Positions 1-8,947 are shown, counted from the first letter of the stretch. The stretch: 64,000 nt of DNA from JALYXV01 sp963791545 (GCA_963791545.1 CAWBSR010000017.1:310001-374000), one strand, 5' to 3'. Made by a program: numbers and translations. The notes: generated by a model from the letters alone, not told the origin.

Positions 1-1123
1 AGAAAGCCTTGATATCCTTCGGGTAGTCGGTGATCACAATCGGTCTGCCGACGAGTTTCTCGGTCAGGTACCGCTCGTGCTCGGCCTGCAGATCCAGTCC
101 CCAACCGACCGGATAGTCGAACACCACGCCGTCGTCGACAGCCGCTTCCAGCTTCGCCACCGCGGTTGTGTACTGCATCCGCTCGAATTCGGCCTCAATG
201 AGCGCCTCCATGCGCTGGATGCAGCCCGAGTCAATGCGCTCCGAGAAGAACTTCATATCATCGGCGCGTTCGTCAAGGACGGCACGGAAGAGGTACTTCA
301 GGCAGGCCTCGGCCAGGGACGCATTGTCGGATAGATCGGCAAAGGCGATTTCCGGCTCGACCATCCAAAACTCGGCCAGGTGGCGTTTGGTGTGGGAGTT
401 CTCGGCCCGGAAGGTTGGCCCGAATGTGTACACCTTGGTCATGGCCAGGCAGTAGCTTTCCACGTTCAACTGGCCCGATACCGTCAGGAACGTCTCACGC
501 CCGAAGAAATCCTGGGAGAAGTCACAGGTACCGCCGGCTGGCACGGTGACGCCATTCGCAAGATCCAGGGTCGATACGCGGAACAGAGATCCCGCTCCCT
601 CCGCGTCGTTTGCGGTGATGATCGGCGTGTGAATCCACAGGAATCCCCGCTCATCGAAAAACCGGTGGATAGCCATCGCCAGGCAATGACGAACCCGCAT
701 CACCGCGCCAAATGTATTTGTCCGGATCCGCAGGTGGGCGACCTCGCGAAGATATTCGAAGGAATGCTGCTTGGGAGCCAATGGATACGTCTCCGGGTCT
801 TCGACCCAGCCCACAACATCTACCGTATCGGCCAGGAGCTCCACCGCCTGCCTGCCTCCAGGCGACACCACGATCTGACCGGTCGCCACGACCGAGCAAC
901 CAGTCGTAATCCGAATTACCTCGCTCTCATAGTTGGGTAACGACGCTCGGGCAACGACCTGGATGGAGTCGAAACAGGAGCCGTCATGGACCGCGATGAA
1001 CGACAGCCCCCCGTCTGACCTGGACTGGCGCCGAGTGCGAACCCAGCCCTTGACGGCGACGACGGTCCCGACGACGCTGGGTTCGGTCAGTGCTTCCACG
1101 ACTGCGACGTGCGCCATACCCAT
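1..1123 (-). CDS. asnS: asparaginyl-tRNA synthetase (3' end cut by window edge)
   Basis: Class II aminoacyl-tRNA synthetase that charges tRNA-Asn in the cytoplasm. The minus-strand frame is open from an ATG at 1123 to the window edge, about 374 residues of an enzyme usually near 460. Residues 1-110 look like the OB-fold anticodon-binding domain (GWVRTRRQS, FIAVHDGSC). The catalytic core follows, with motif 2 near residue 237 (TFGPTFRAEN). The stretch VGRPIVITDYPKDIKAF at the cut end is typical of AsnRS, and the FRAENS context also favours Asn over Asp. A second in-frame ATG lies two codons downstream (1117). The missing C-terminus would carry motif 3. The gene is divergent from the kinase-like gene at 1241. 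Confidence 0.93.
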   Translation of the reverse strand, partial: MGMAHVAVVEALTEPSVVGTVVAVKGWVRTRRQSRSDGGLSFIAVHDGSCFDSIQVVARASLPNYESEVIRITTGCSVVATGQIVVSPGGRQAVELLADTVDVVGWVEDPETYPLAPKQHSFEYLREVAHLRIRTNTFGAVMRVRHCLAMAIHRFFDERGFLWIHTPIITANDAEGAGSLFRVSTLDLANGVTVPAGGTCDFSQDFFGRETFLTVSGQLNVESYCLAMTKVYTFGPTFRAENSHTKRHLAEFWMVEPEIAFADLSDNASLAEACLKYLFRAVLDERADDMKFFSERIDSGCIQRMEALIEAEFERMQYTTAVAKLEAAVDDGVVFDYPVGWGLDLQAEHERYLTEKLVGRPIVITDYPKDIKAF

Positions 1124-1240
1124 TCCTTCTAGGAGTCCCCGGGACACGCTAGCGACACCGCTTCGCCGCCTCGGGGCGGCCCGGCGCCGACCACGAGACC
1201 ACGATGGGCCTCGCCGGGATCCTTCGTAGGCTGTGGTGAG

Positions 1241-2356
1241 ATGGCGCCCCTCGCTGGCCGGATCGTCCCTACCTACGGGGAGCGCCTGGACCGCTACGCG
1301 ACGGTGGCCGGTTCCCTGGCTCTGCTGAGCGATCGCCGACTGCGCGACCTCGTCGGCGGGGCATCGGTCCTCGGGGCCGGGATCGGGGGCACATCGATGC
1401 TGCTGACGGTTGACGAGGCGCCGGTCTTCGTCAAGTGCGTTCCCCTGACGGACCTGGAACGGCGGCCGGTCAACATCATGTCGACGGCCAACTTGTTCGA
1501 CCTGCCGGTCGGTTGCCAGTACGGCGTGGGGTCGCCCTCCTTTGGCGTGTGGCGGGAGGTGGCCGCCACTGTCCTGACGTCGAGTTGGGTGCTCGGCCGG
1601 CGCTCGGAGAGCTTCCCGTTGCTGTACCACTGGCGGGTGCTGGACCGGCCTGCGGCGGTGGCCCCGCTCTCGGCGGAGTTGGCCGATATCGACGGTGTGG
1701 TCGCGTACTGGCACGGTTCGGAGGCGGTTCGCGGGCGCATCGAAGCGATCGGGCAGGCCTCGTCCATCGTCGCCCTTTTCCTCGAGTATCTCCCGGTCGC
1801 CCTGCCGGATTGGCTGGCCGCCCAGGTTGACTGCGGTGACGAGGTCGCGACGGCCGCCGTCGCCATGATCGAGGGCAGTCTTCGAAGGGACATCGCGTTC
1901 ATGAACGGTGCCGGTCTCTACCATTTCGACGCCCATTTCGGGAACATCCGCACCGACGGGCAACGGCTCTATTTCGCCGATCTGGGCCTGGCCACCTCCC
2001 CGCGTTTCGAGTTGTCGCAGGCGGAGTCGAGCTTCCTGATGGCCAATCGCAGTCATGACGCCTGTCACACTCTCACCCGGCTGGTCGATTGGCTGGTGAC
2101 CGAACTGGCGGGGGCGCGGTACCGGGTCGAGCGTGACGAGTTCATCGTTCGATGCGCCGAGGGGCATGGGCCTGAGGACCTGTTACCGGCGGCCGCCGCC
2201 ATCATCAGGCGCTACGCCCCCATCGCCATGGTCATCAACGAGTTCTACCGTCGGCTGCACCTCGAGGACCGGACCACCCCCTACCCTGCCGAGGAGATCC
2301 GGCGAGCCTGTGCCACCTCCCGACTCGACGGGCCGTGGTGGCGCGATGATTTCTGA
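1241..2356 (+). CDS. protein kinase-like phosphotransferase family protein
   Basis: Protein of 371 residues whose C-terminal half has kinase/aminoglycoside-phosphotransferase style motifs. These are a catalytic-loop-like YHFDAHFGN near residues 227-235 (H-x-D-x-H-x-x-N) and FADLGLA near 245, which would supply the metal-binding Asp. The N-terminus has a glycine-rich GAGIGGTSML followed by FVKCVP, plausibly the P-loop and ATP-anchoring Lys. The substrate cannot be read from the sequence. It starts at ATG 1241 just after the divergent asnS promoter region. It is not in an obvious operon, since the next gene begins 65 bp later. A small-molecule kinase is as likely as a protein kinase. Confidence 0.6.
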   Translation: MAPLAGRIVPTYGERLDRYATVAGSLALLSDRRLRDLVGGASVLGAGIGGTSMLLTVDEAPVFVKCVPLTDLERRPVNIMSTANLFDLPVGCQYGVGSPSFGVWREVAATVLTSSWVLGRRSESFPLLYHWRVLDRPAAVAPLSAELADIDGVVAYWHGSEAVRGRIEAIGQASSIVALFLEYLPVALPDWLAAQVDCGDEVATAAVAMIEGSLRRDIAFMNGAGLYHFDAHFGNIRTDGQRLYFADLGLATSPRFELSQAESSFLMANRSHDACHTLTRLVDWLVTELAGARYRVERDEFIVRCAEGHGPEDLLPAAAAIIRRYAPIAMVINEFYRRLHLEDRTTPYPAEEIRRACATSRLDGPWWRDDF

Positions 2357-2421
2357 CGGGCCGCCGCCGACCAAGCTGAGTCCCGGGCATATAGGCGGGG
2401 GAAGGGGGTAGACATCCTGCT

Positions 2422-2820
2422 GTGACGATGACCGCCGGCCAGGGAGCACGATTTCATGCGGTCGCGGACGGATACGACCGTCAGACCCGGCGCCAGGTCA
2501 AGCGGCTCGTCCTGAGCGGCCGTCCGCCCGTGAGCCCCGATTTGGTCGACCTCTCCCGGGCGTACGCCGAGTACCTCCGATGCACGGTGGGCCGCGCCGA
2601 CCCGGACCGAGGCTTACGGGTGTTCGTCGGCCTCGGGGCGATCTTCATCGGCCTGGGGGTCGTGATCCTCGTCACCGGCGGGGCGATTGGCGCTTTGTAC
2701 CTGGCTCTGGGGGTCATCGACGTCGCTCTCCTGGCGCCGTCGCAGCGGCGGCAGGCGCGAAAGGCGCGGGACGGGCTGGAGCAGAGTCGCGCCGCGCTGG
2801 GACTCGGCCCGCTTCCGTAG
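2422..2820 (+). CDS. hypothetical small membrane protein (two TM segments)
   Basis: Protein of 132 residues without a recognised family. The N-terminal 60 residues are basic and soluble-looking. Two adjacent hydrophobic segments follow at about residues 74-92 (FVGLGAIFIGLGVVILV) and 95-110 (GAIGALYLALGVIDVAL), then a basic tail (RRQARKAR). This suggests a hairpin membrane anchor with both ends cytoplasmic. The start could be GTG 2422 or ATG 2428; no strong Shine-Dalgarno separates them. It is convergent with the decayed DUF5666/GT39 locus. Confidence 0.55.
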   Translation: MTMTAGQGARFHAVADGYDRQTRRQVKRLVLSGRPPVSPDLVDLSRAYAEYLRCTVGRADPDRGLRVFVGLGAIFIGLGVVILVTGGAIGALYLALGVIDVALLAPSQRRQARKARDGLEQSRAALGLGPLP

Positions 2821-2849
2821 GTTTCCTCACTTCTGCGACCTCCCGCCGG

Positions 2850-3235
2850 TCACTGCTGTGACGAGCGACGGAGGGATGCGACCCCGCGACGACCAAACTG
2901 GATGGCCGGGCCGTTCGAGGACAACCGCGACCACCCGGCGGTGGCCTACCGGGGCCGGGGCCGGGGCCGGGGCCGGGGCCGGGGCCCACTGTCCCCGACT
3001 CGATGGCGCGGGCGGCGACGGAGCCGTTGGTGGTGGTCCCCGTCACCGGGATCGTGTCACCCACCGCCAGCGCGGAAAGGCTGCTCGGCCGGACGACGGT
3101 GACGGTGGTCGCCGCCGACGTGGTCACGGTGACGGTCGTTGGTGAGGGCCTGGATGCCGAAGAAGCCACCGAGGCCGCACACGGCGGCCGCCAGGCCTCC
3201 CGCCAGCCACGTCGTGAGGCCCTGACGAGGAGGGG
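2850..3235 (-). pseudogene. DUF5666-like membrane-anchored protein remnant (frameshifted)
   Basis: Two minus-strand frames together look like one short protein. One frame encodes a single TM segment (WLAGGLAAAVCGLGGFFGI, around 3150-3210). A frame offset by one base encodes a DUF5666-like beta-rich segment (TVTVTTSAATTVTVV then LAVGDTIPVTGTTTNGSV). The frame changes at about 3140. The end of the second frame runs into the GGGGCC repeat and has no natural stop before it overlaps the gene at 2422-2820. DUF5666 proteins often sit beside GT39 glycosyltransferases and two-component regulators in actinobacteria, which matches the neighbours. It is probably non-functional unless the frameshift is a sequencing error. 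Confidence 0.5.
2951..2986. repeat. GGGGCC hexanucleotide tandem repeat (6 units)
   Basis: Six perfect GGGGCC units. On the minus strand they encode an alternating Gly-Pro run at the C-terminal side of the DUF5666-like remnant. The G-runs could form a G-quadruplex, and length changes could arise by slippage. The unit is six bases, so slippage would not shift the frame. Confidence 0.9.
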
Positions 3236-4325
3236 ACGCTGTGGCGGCGGGCCGCACCGAGGTGTCCGCAGCCGGATGGGACCCGAAGGCGGTGATGTCA
3301 GGTCGGCGACGGGCTCCGGGCGGGGGCCCGGATGATGGGCGCCGACGCCTGCGACCCGAAGGCCGCCAGCAGGCGACCGCCACCGCGCCGCCCGCAATCA
3401 TGATCCGGGGCCGGCGCACCAAGGTGGCCGTCGACAGACCGGCTGCGGCCACCGCGGCGCCGATGGCGATGGCGCCGCGCAGGGCCGGGTGGTAGCTCGG
3501 GGTGCGCAACAGGATCTCGACGGCCACCGCCGCGCTCGCCACGATGGTGGCGGGAAGGATCCAGCCCAGCGCCTTGTGGTGTCGCCCCAGGTGCCAAAGG
3601 GCGACCCCGCCGGTTCCCGCCAGAGCCGCGATGGCCGGGGCCAGCTGCACCGAGTAGTAGGGGTGGAAGATGCCCTTCGACAAGCTGAACACGGCGGCCG
3701 ACACCGCGGCCCAGCCGCCCCACAAGATCCAGCCGGCCCGGCCCCGGTCGGTCCGCGGGGCCTGGCGGGTCAGCCACAGTCCGGCCAACAGACCGGCCAC
3801 CGCGAGCGGGATGAACCAGGCGATCTGGCCGCCGTTTTCCCCGTTGAATAACCGCCACAGGCCCGGGGTGCCACCGAAGCCGGTCCCGCCTCCCCCGCCG
3901 CCCGGACCCCGGCCGGTGGTGTTCCCGAAGATGCGGGATAGGCCGTTGTAGCCGAAGATCAGGGTGAAGATGGAGTTGTCCGAGGTGCTGCCGATGTAAG
4001 GACGCGACGCGGTGGGCCAGAGGGCCACTGCCGCGACCCACCACCCGGCCGCCGCGATCAGCACGGCGCCGGCCGCAGCCAGCTGCAGCCGGCGACGGCC
4101 CAGTCCCGGGCCGACAGGCCCATCACCCACAAGGCGGCGGGCGGCTTGTCCACCGTGATAACGAGCCCGGATCGACCGACCCGAAGAAGAACGCCTTCCA
4201 GCTGATCCCGGGTCGGCCTGTTCCCCCCTCGATGGTCACCGCGGCGGGGTCCGGGGGATACGGGAGCCCGGGAACCACGGGCCTGCCGGGGCAGGTCCCG
4301 CTCTTCGAAGATTGCAATCATGACC
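3236..4325 (-). pseudogene. GT39 (ArnT/PMT-like) membrane glycosyltransferase, decayed
   Basis: Remnant of a polytopic mannosyltransferase-type enzyme. The N-terminal family signature is split across two frames: FFFGSVDPGS lies in one frame, while the catalytic-loop-like VITVDKPPAALWVMGLSA lies in another (about 4110-4200). The sequence then jumps directly to the mid-protein segment GWWVAAVALWPTASRPYIG (about 4000-4060). About 100 or more residues of transmembrane region normally found between these points are missing. The middle (DNSIFTLIFGYNGL and later TM segments) is well preserved, and the C-terminal domain is lost by another frameshift near 3390. Frameshifts plus an internal deletion make function unlikely. 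It lies directly downstream of the response regulator, and such pairs commonly co-occur. Confidence 0.75.
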
Positions 4326-4356
4326 CTCATGTTCAGAGCCACGGCTTGGCCGGAAC

Positions 4357-5088
4357 TCAGGTCTGCCTGGGAGTTCCCTCAGACTCGGGCGGCAGGCGCA
4401 GGCTGTAGCCGACGCCCCGCACGGTGTGGATCAACGGGGGGTCGGTCTCGTCGACCTTGTGACGCAGGTAGCTGATGTAGGTCTCGAGCACGCTGGCGTT
4501 GCCTGCGAACGTGTACTCCCACACGTGCTCCAGGATCTGGTCCCTGGTGAGTACCCGGCGGGCATTGGCCAGCAGGTAGTGCAGCAACTTGTACTCGGTC
4601 GGCGTCAGCTCGATCAAGCGGCCCCCCCGCCACACGTCGCGGGTGTCCTCGTCGAGTTCCAGGTCGGCATAGCTCAGCCGGCTCTCGCCGGGGCCCATAC
4701 CACCGGCGCGGCGCAGCACTGCCTTCACCCGCTCGATCAGTTCCTCGATACTGAACGGCTTGGTGACGTAGTCGTCGCTTCCGATGCGCAGTCCCTGAAC
4801 CTTGTCGGCCGTGGTGTCGCGTGCGGTGAGAAAAATGACAGGGATACGAGCACCGGCCCCTTCACTTTGCCGGAGGCGCCGGGCCACTTCGAAGCCGTCC
4901 AAATCGGGGAGCATGACGTCGAGCACTATGAGGTCCGGCTTGCGGCGCTCGACGGCGTCCAGCGCCGCCCGGCCGGTGCCCACCCGCTCCACCTCGAAGC
5001 CGTTGTAGCCCAGTCCCATGCCGACCAGTTCGGTGATGTGCTCCTCATCGTCGACAACGAGCACCCTCGGTGGGCGGGTTTGATTCAT
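4357..5088 (-). CDS. OmpR/PhoB-family response regulator
   Basis: Two-domain transcription factor of 243 residues. The receiver domain (residues 5-120) has the acidic pair in VLVVDDEEH, the phospho-acceptor Asp in LIVLDVMLPDLDGF near residue 55, Thr in FLTARD, and Lys in DDYVTKPFS. The C-terminal winged helix (about 145-240) has LTPTEYKLLHYL, VLTRDQILEHVW and HTVRGVGYSL. The ATG at 5088 was chosen because it begins the receiver fold (MNQTRPPRVLVV); the open frame extending further upstream is antisense shadow. No sensor kinase gene is present on either side, so it is an orphan here. The start overlaps the stop of a 39-residue membrane ORF (ATGA). Confidence 0.9.
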   Translation of the reverse strand: MNQTRPPRVLVVDDEEHITELVGMGLGYNGFEVERVGTGRAALDAVERRKPDLIVLDVMLPDLDGFEVARRLRQSEGAGARIPVIFLTARDTTADKVQGLRIGSDDYVTKPFSIEELIERVKAVLRRAGGMGPGESRLSYADLELDEDTRDVWRGGRLIELTPTEYKLLHYLLANARRVLTRDQILEHVWEYTFAGNASVLETYISYLRHKVDETDPPLIHTVRGVGYSLRLPPESEGTPRQT

Positions 5089-5204
5089 CGGCTCAAACGG
5101 TAGGCGGCCGCTCCCCAGATGACCGAGGCGGCCAACAGGCCCCACGAGATCAGGCCTGATGCTTGGGCGACATACCAGGGCAGGGTTCCGGACATGACGC
5201 TCAT
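5085..5204 (-). CDS. 39-residue membrane ORF, probable truncated ferric-reductase-like N-terminus
   Basis: Short ORF MSVMSGTLPWYVAQASG... containing one hydrophobic span (LISWGLLAASVIWGAAA). PWYVAxASGLxxW resembles the first helix of actinobacterial ferric-reductase-like transmembrane proteins, which are normally several hundred residues, so this is probably a truncated relic. Its TGA overlaps the ATG of the response regulator by ATGA, so if translated it would couple to it. Alternatively it is a genuine small membrane peptide. The family link rests on one helix. Confidence 0.45.
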   Translation of the reverse strand: MSVMSGTLPWYVAQASGLISWGLLAASVIWGAAAYRLSR

Positions 5205-5326
5205 GTTGGGGTGGGTTCCTCAGAGGACCCTGAGCCGGCCCTCGGAAAAGGCGGGGACTGGCCGCCCCCGGATCGCAGCGACGGGCCCGGCTGGCTGCGG
5301 CGGGGCGGCCACCTAGGCTGGCTGCG

Positions 5327-5503
5327 GTGAGGACTGTCGTCGCGGTGGCGATTTTGGTGGTGCTGATGATTGTGACGCTCATCTGGGCACTCCTCGCCAC
5401 TTCGGTCCCGCTCATCTACGTATCGATTATTTGCAGCGTCCTCGCGGCGGCGATCCTGATCACCAACGCCGCCCGTCGGATGAAGGGTTACCGAGAGCAG
5501 TAG
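5327..5503 (+). CDS. small two-TM membrane protein (58 aa)
   Basis: GTG-started ORF of 58 residues with two predicted membrane helices: AVAILVVLMIVTLIWALLA, and VPLIYVSIICSVLAAAILI. A short basic tail follows (RRMKGYREQ). The second half is clearly related to the 72-residue protein at 32194-32412 (SVPLIYVSIICSVLAA versus SLVPIYISISCGVLAA), so it belongs to a small family present both in backbone and island. No function is recognised. It is divergent from the 39-residue ORF and the response regulator. Confidence 0.6.
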   Translation: MRTVVAVAILVVLMIVTLIWALLATSVPLIYVSIICSVLAAAILITNAARRMKGYREQ

Positions 5504-5660
5504 CGCGTCCCCTTCGCGAGGGGTTCCGGCGGTGCCCGGCAGGAACTGCCCGAATGACGCAACCGGAGGCGGTGAGACGCCTGACTGCGCATCGGCTCGC
5601 TCCTCGGCGGTAACTTGCCCGGGTGCTCGCCTGCCGTCGCCACCGCCGCCTCCACGGCCG

Positions 5661-6137
5661 GTGAGCGAAGCCGACCACCAGGCCGTCGCCCGGCTTCTCG
5701 GCCATCCCGCCCGGGGGCCGTTCGAGGTGGTCGTCAGAGACAGCTGGGGAGCGCCGGTGGTCATCCGGAATGCCCCGTTCCTCGACGATGGGACGCCGAT
5801 GCCGACCCGCTACTGGCTGGTCGGCGCCGCTGAGCGACTCATGGTCGATCGGCTGGAATCGGGTGGAGGCGTCGGAGCCGCCGAGGCCGCCGTCGACCCC
5901 GGGGAACTGCTGGCCGCCCACGCCCGGTATGCCGCCGAGCGCGACGCCATCATCCCCGCGGACTGGGCCGGGGCCCGACCCTCGGGCGGCGTCGGGGGCA
6001 CCCGTTGCGGCGTGAAATGCCTGCATGCCCATTACGCCTGGTTCCTTGCGGGCGGCGACGACCCAGTGGGCAGGTGGGTTCACACCACGGCCCAGGGCCA
6101 CTCTGAGCAGGCCCCGCCCGGAGCCCGAGCCTTCTGA
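5661..6137 (+). CDS. DUF501 family protein
   Basis: Protein of 158 residues from GTG 5661, chosen because the homologous N-terminus (SEADHQAVARLLGHPARG) begins there. The diagnostic DUF501 C-terminus is present: GGVGGTRCGVKCLHAHYAW followed by AGGDDPVGRWV, with conserved Cys and His residues that could bind a metal. The family's biochemical function is unknown. In actinobacteria it is characteristically followed by a Ppx/GppA phosphatase, as here: its TGA overlaps the next ATG (TGATG), indicating translational coupling. Confidence 0.88.
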   Translation: MSEADHQAVARLLGHPARGPFEVVVRDSWGAPVVIRNAPFLDDGTPMPTRYWLVGAAERLMVDRLESGGGVGAAEAAVDPGELLAAHARYAAERDAIIPADWAGARPSGGVGGTRCGVKCLHAHYAWFLAGGDDPVGRWVHTTAQGHSEQAPPGARAF

Positions 6138-7093
6138 TGGCTGCCGCCCCGGTCGCCGCCATTGACTGCGGCAGCAACTCGACCCGACTTCTCATCGTGG
6201 GCCCCGACCGCGAGACGCGGGACCGGCGGATGCACATCACCCGCCTGGGACAGGGGGTGGATGAGACGAAGCGGCTGGCCTCCGAGGCGATCGAACGGAC
6301 GGTCACGGTGTTGGGGGACTACCGCGCCGCCATGGACGCGGCGGGGGTGGGTGCGGTGCGGATGACCGCCACCTCGGCGGCGCGCGACGCCACCAACCGT
6401 GAGGATTTCTTCGGGGCCGCCGAGGCGACGATCGGAACCCGGCCCGAGTTGCTCACGGGAGACGAGGAGGCCCGTCTGTCCTTCGCCGGCGCCACCGCGT
6501 CCCTCGACACTTCCCACGGGCCGTTCCTGGTCGTGGACATCGGGGGCGGATCGACCGAGTTCGCGATCGGCCCCGCCACCGGCGCCCCCGGCGCCGACCG
6601 CCTGACGCCAACCGGTACCATCTCCATCGACGTCGGCTGCGTCCGGCTTACGGAACGGTTCTTGCACCGCGACCCGCCCCGGGCCGAGGAACTGGCCCAG
6701 GCGCTGTCGGTGGTCGAGGACTATCTCGAGGACGTCCGCCGGGCCCTTCCCACCCTCGGCGACGCCCGGCGGCTGGTCGGCCTGGCGGGAACGGTCACCA
6801 CCATGGCGGCGGTGGAGATCGGGCTGGCCCAATACGACCGGGACCGGATCCACCACTTCGTGCTGACCCGGCGGGCGGTCGAGGACGTGTTTCGCACCCT
6901 GGCCATGGAGAGGCGGGCCGACCGGATCTTCAATCCCGGCCTCGAGGAGGCCCGTGCCGACGTGATCGTCGGGGGCTGCATCATCCTGGTGGCGATCATG
7001 CGCCGCTTCGGTTTCGACGAATGCCTGGTGTCCGAGGAGGACATCCTCGACGGTTTGGCCATGAGCCTTCTGGCCCCGGACTCCCCGCGCTGA
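6137..7093 (+). CDS. ppx: Ppx/GppA family exopolyphosphatase/pppGpp phosphatase
   Basis: Sugar-kinase-fold phosphatase of 318 residues, acting on polyphosphate or pppGpp. The first ATP-binding-like loop AIDCGSNSTRLLI is at residues 8-20. TSAARDATNREDF and GDEEARLSF carry the conserved acidic residues, and the second phosphate loop VVDIGGGSTEFAIG is near residues 130-143. It lacks the extra C-terminal HD-like domain of long E. coli Ppx, matching the short actinobacterial type. It is coupled to DUF501 upstream. Whether Ppx or GppA activity dominates cannot be told from sequence. Confidence 0.88.
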   Translation: MAAAPVAAIDCGSNSTRLLIVGPDRETRDRRMHITRLGQGVDETKRLASEAIERTVTVLGDYRAAMDAAGVGAVRMTATSAARDATNREDFFGAAEATIGTRPELLTGDEEARLSFAGATASLDTSHGPFLVVDIGGGSTEFAIGPATGAPGADRLTPTGTISIDVGCVRLTERFLHRDPPRAEELAQALSVVEDYLEDVRRALPTLGDARRLVGLAGTVTTMAAVEIGLAQYDRDRIHHFVLTRRAVEDVFRTLAMERRADRIFNPGLEEARADVIVGGCIILVAIMRRFGFDECLVSEEDILDGLAMSLLAPDSPR

Positions 7094-7102
7094 GGGAACG
7101 CC

Positions 7103-7136
7103 GGCTGCGGGCCGCCTCGGGCTGCGGGCCGCCTCG
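7103..7136. repeat. 17-bp direct tandem repeat
   Basis: Two adjacent copies of a 17-bp unit (GGCTGCGGGCCGCCTCG), followed by a partial copy. It lies between the ppx stop and the next start, in the leader of the aminotransferase gene. No function is evident. Confidence 0.75.
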
Positions 7137-7176
7137 GGCTGCCTCGGGCCCCGAGCCGTCGATAGCATGCGAGCCA

Positions 7177-8274
7177 GTGCCGCACCCCGAGCGCATCCTC
7201 ATGGGCCCCGGCCCGTCCAACCCTTACCCGGAGGCGACCGAAGCCTTCACCCGGCCCCTGCTCGGGCACCTCGACCCGGTCTTTCTGGCCCTCCTCGACG
7301 AGACCTGCGATCGGCTCCGGCAGGTGTGGGGAACCGACAACTCCCTGACCCTGCCGATCTCGGGGACCGGGTCGGCGGGCATGGAAGCCGCCTTTGTCAA
7401 CACCGTCGGGCCGGGAGATACCGTCGTGATCGGCGTCAATGGGCTGTTCGGGGAGCGCATGTGCGACGTCGCCTCTCGATGCCGGGCCGACGTGGTCCGC
7501 GTCGACGAGCCGTGGGGCCAGCCCCTCATTGCCGAGCGCCTGGCGGCCGCCCACCCGAATCCGAAGCTGGTGGCCGTGGTCCACGCCGAGACCAGCACCG
7601 GGGTGCGCAACGACGTGGCCCAGATCGCGGCCGCCCTGGGCGCGCCAGGCCGCGGCGAGCCCCTGCTGCTGGCCGACTGCGTCACATCGCTCGGTGGCAT
7701 CCCAGTCGCCATCGACCAATGGGGTGTCGACCTCGCGTACAGCGGAACCCAGAAATGCCTAGGGGTAGCGCCCGGTCTGGCGCCGTTCACCATGAACGAC
7801 AAGGCGCGCCAACGGCGGATCGCCCGGCCGCAAAGCTGGTACCTGGACCTCGGAATGATCGCTGATTACGCCGCCACCCAGGGTGCCCGGAAGTATCACC
7901 ACACCGCCCCCGTGGCCATGATCGTTTCCCTGCACGCCGGCCTCGGCGCCCTGCTCGACGAGGGACTCGACCGCGCCCACCGCCGTCACGCCGAATGCGG
8001 TGAGCTCCTCCACGCGGGACTGCAGGCCATGGGCCTGGAACTGTTCGCGGCCGAGGGCTCGCGCCTGCCGGAACTGACGACGGTCTGGGTTCCCGACGAC
8101 GCCGACGACGCCAAGGTTCGCGGAGCGCTGCTGGAGCGCTACGACATCGAGATCGGCGGGGGAGTGGGCGCCTACGCGGGCCGGGTGTGGCGCATTGGCT
8201 GCATGGGCCATACCGCCCGGGTGGCCAACGTGACCCTTCTGCTGGCCGCCCTCGCCGAGGTCTTGGGACGATGA
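7177..8274 (+). CDS. class V aminotransferase (serine/alanine-glyoxylate type)
   Basis: PLP-dependent fold-type I aminotransferase of 365 residues from GTG 7177. The N-terminal signature LMGPGPSNPYPE is typical of alanine-glyoxylate and serine-pyruvate aminotransferases. SGTGSAGMEAAF contributes to the PLP-phosphate pocket, HAETSTGVRND and LLADCVTSLGG carry the PLP-contacting Thr and Asp, and SGTQKCLG carries the Schiff-base lysine at residue 193. The C-terminus has WRIGCMGHTA with the substrate-carboxylate Arg context. The exact amino donor is uncertain. Confidence 0.88.
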   Translation: MPHPERILMGPGPSNPYPEATEAFTRPLLGHLDPVFLALLDETCDRLRQVWGTDNSLTLPISGTGSAGMEAAFVNTVGPGDTVVIGVNGLFGERMCDVASRCRADVVRVDEPWGQPLIAERLAAAHPNPKLVAVVHAETSTGVRNDVAQIAAALGAPGRGEPLLLADCVTSLGGIPVAIDQWGVDLAYSGTQKCLGVAPGLAPFTMNDKARQRRIARPQSWYLDLGMIADYAATQGARKYHHTAPVAMIVSLHAGLGALLDEGLDRAHRRHAECGELLHAGLQAMGLELFAAEGSRLPELTTVWVPDDADDAKVRGALLERYDIEIGGGVGAYAGRVWRIGCMGHTARVANVTLLLAALAEVLGR

Positions 8275-8329
8275 CCGTCGTCCAGTCACCGCCGCCTTGG
8301 CGGCTGGCGAGACTGGGAGCGACTGCCCG

Positions 8330-8947
8330 ATGAGCTGGGGGGTGGTGCGACCGTCGTCGCTGGAGTTGATCGGCCGGCGTATCGCCCTGCGCCCGCTCAT
8401 GGCCGGGGATTTCGAGCAGTGGCGCGAGGTCCGCACCCGGTCCAAGGAGTGGCTGATCCGCTGGGAGCCCAAGCCCATCGTCGGCCAGCCCGACGCCGCT
8501 GAGGACCGTCGGGTCTTCGCAGCCCGATGCGGCGCCCGGGACCGGGAGCGCCAACTGGGGACCGGTTACGGCTTCGGCATCTTCGTCGGCGGGCGTTTCG
8601 GTGGCGAGATCAACATTTCCTCGATCCAACGGGGGCCCTTTCAAAACGCCTACGTCGGTTACTGGATCGACCAGGCCATGGCGGGTAACAGCTATGTCCC
8701 CGAGGCCGCGGTACTTGTATTCCGATTTGCGTTCGAGGAATTGGCGCTGCACCGGATCCAGGTGGCGATAATCCCTCGCAACGCCCCCAGCCGCAGGGTG
8801 GCGGAAAAACTGGGCCTCCGGGAGGAGGGCATCGCCTTTCGCTACCTGGAGATCAACGGTGTTTGGGAGGACCACGTCCGCTATGCCATCACCGCCGAGG
8901 AATGGTGGCAGAAACGGGACGGGTACACGGCCACCTGGCTCAGCTGA
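8330..8947 (+). CDS. GNAT N-acetyltransferase, RimJ/RimL type
   Basis: Acetyl-CoA-dependent acetyltransferase of 205 residues. The fold runs from LIGRRIALRPLMAGDF, through a central sheet (FGGEINISSIQRG, AYVGYWID), to the late motif RIQVAIIPRNAPSRRVAEKLG and LREEGIAFRYLEING. These match the RimJ-type subfamily that acetylates ribosomal or other N-termini or small amines. ATG 8330 was preferred over an upstream TTG because the family normally begins near this point. It is convergent with the SDR gene, 15 bp apart. Confidence 0.85.
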   Translation: MSWGVVRPSSLELIGRRIALRPLMAGDFEQWREVRTRSKEWLIRWEPKPIVGQPDAAEDRRVFAARCGARDRERQLGTGYGFGIFVGGRFGGEINISSIQRGPFQNAYVGYWIDQAMAGNSYVPEAAVLVFRFAFEELALHRIQVAIIPRNAPSRRVAEKLGLREEGIAFRYLEINGVWEDHVRYAITAEEWWQKRDGYTATWLS

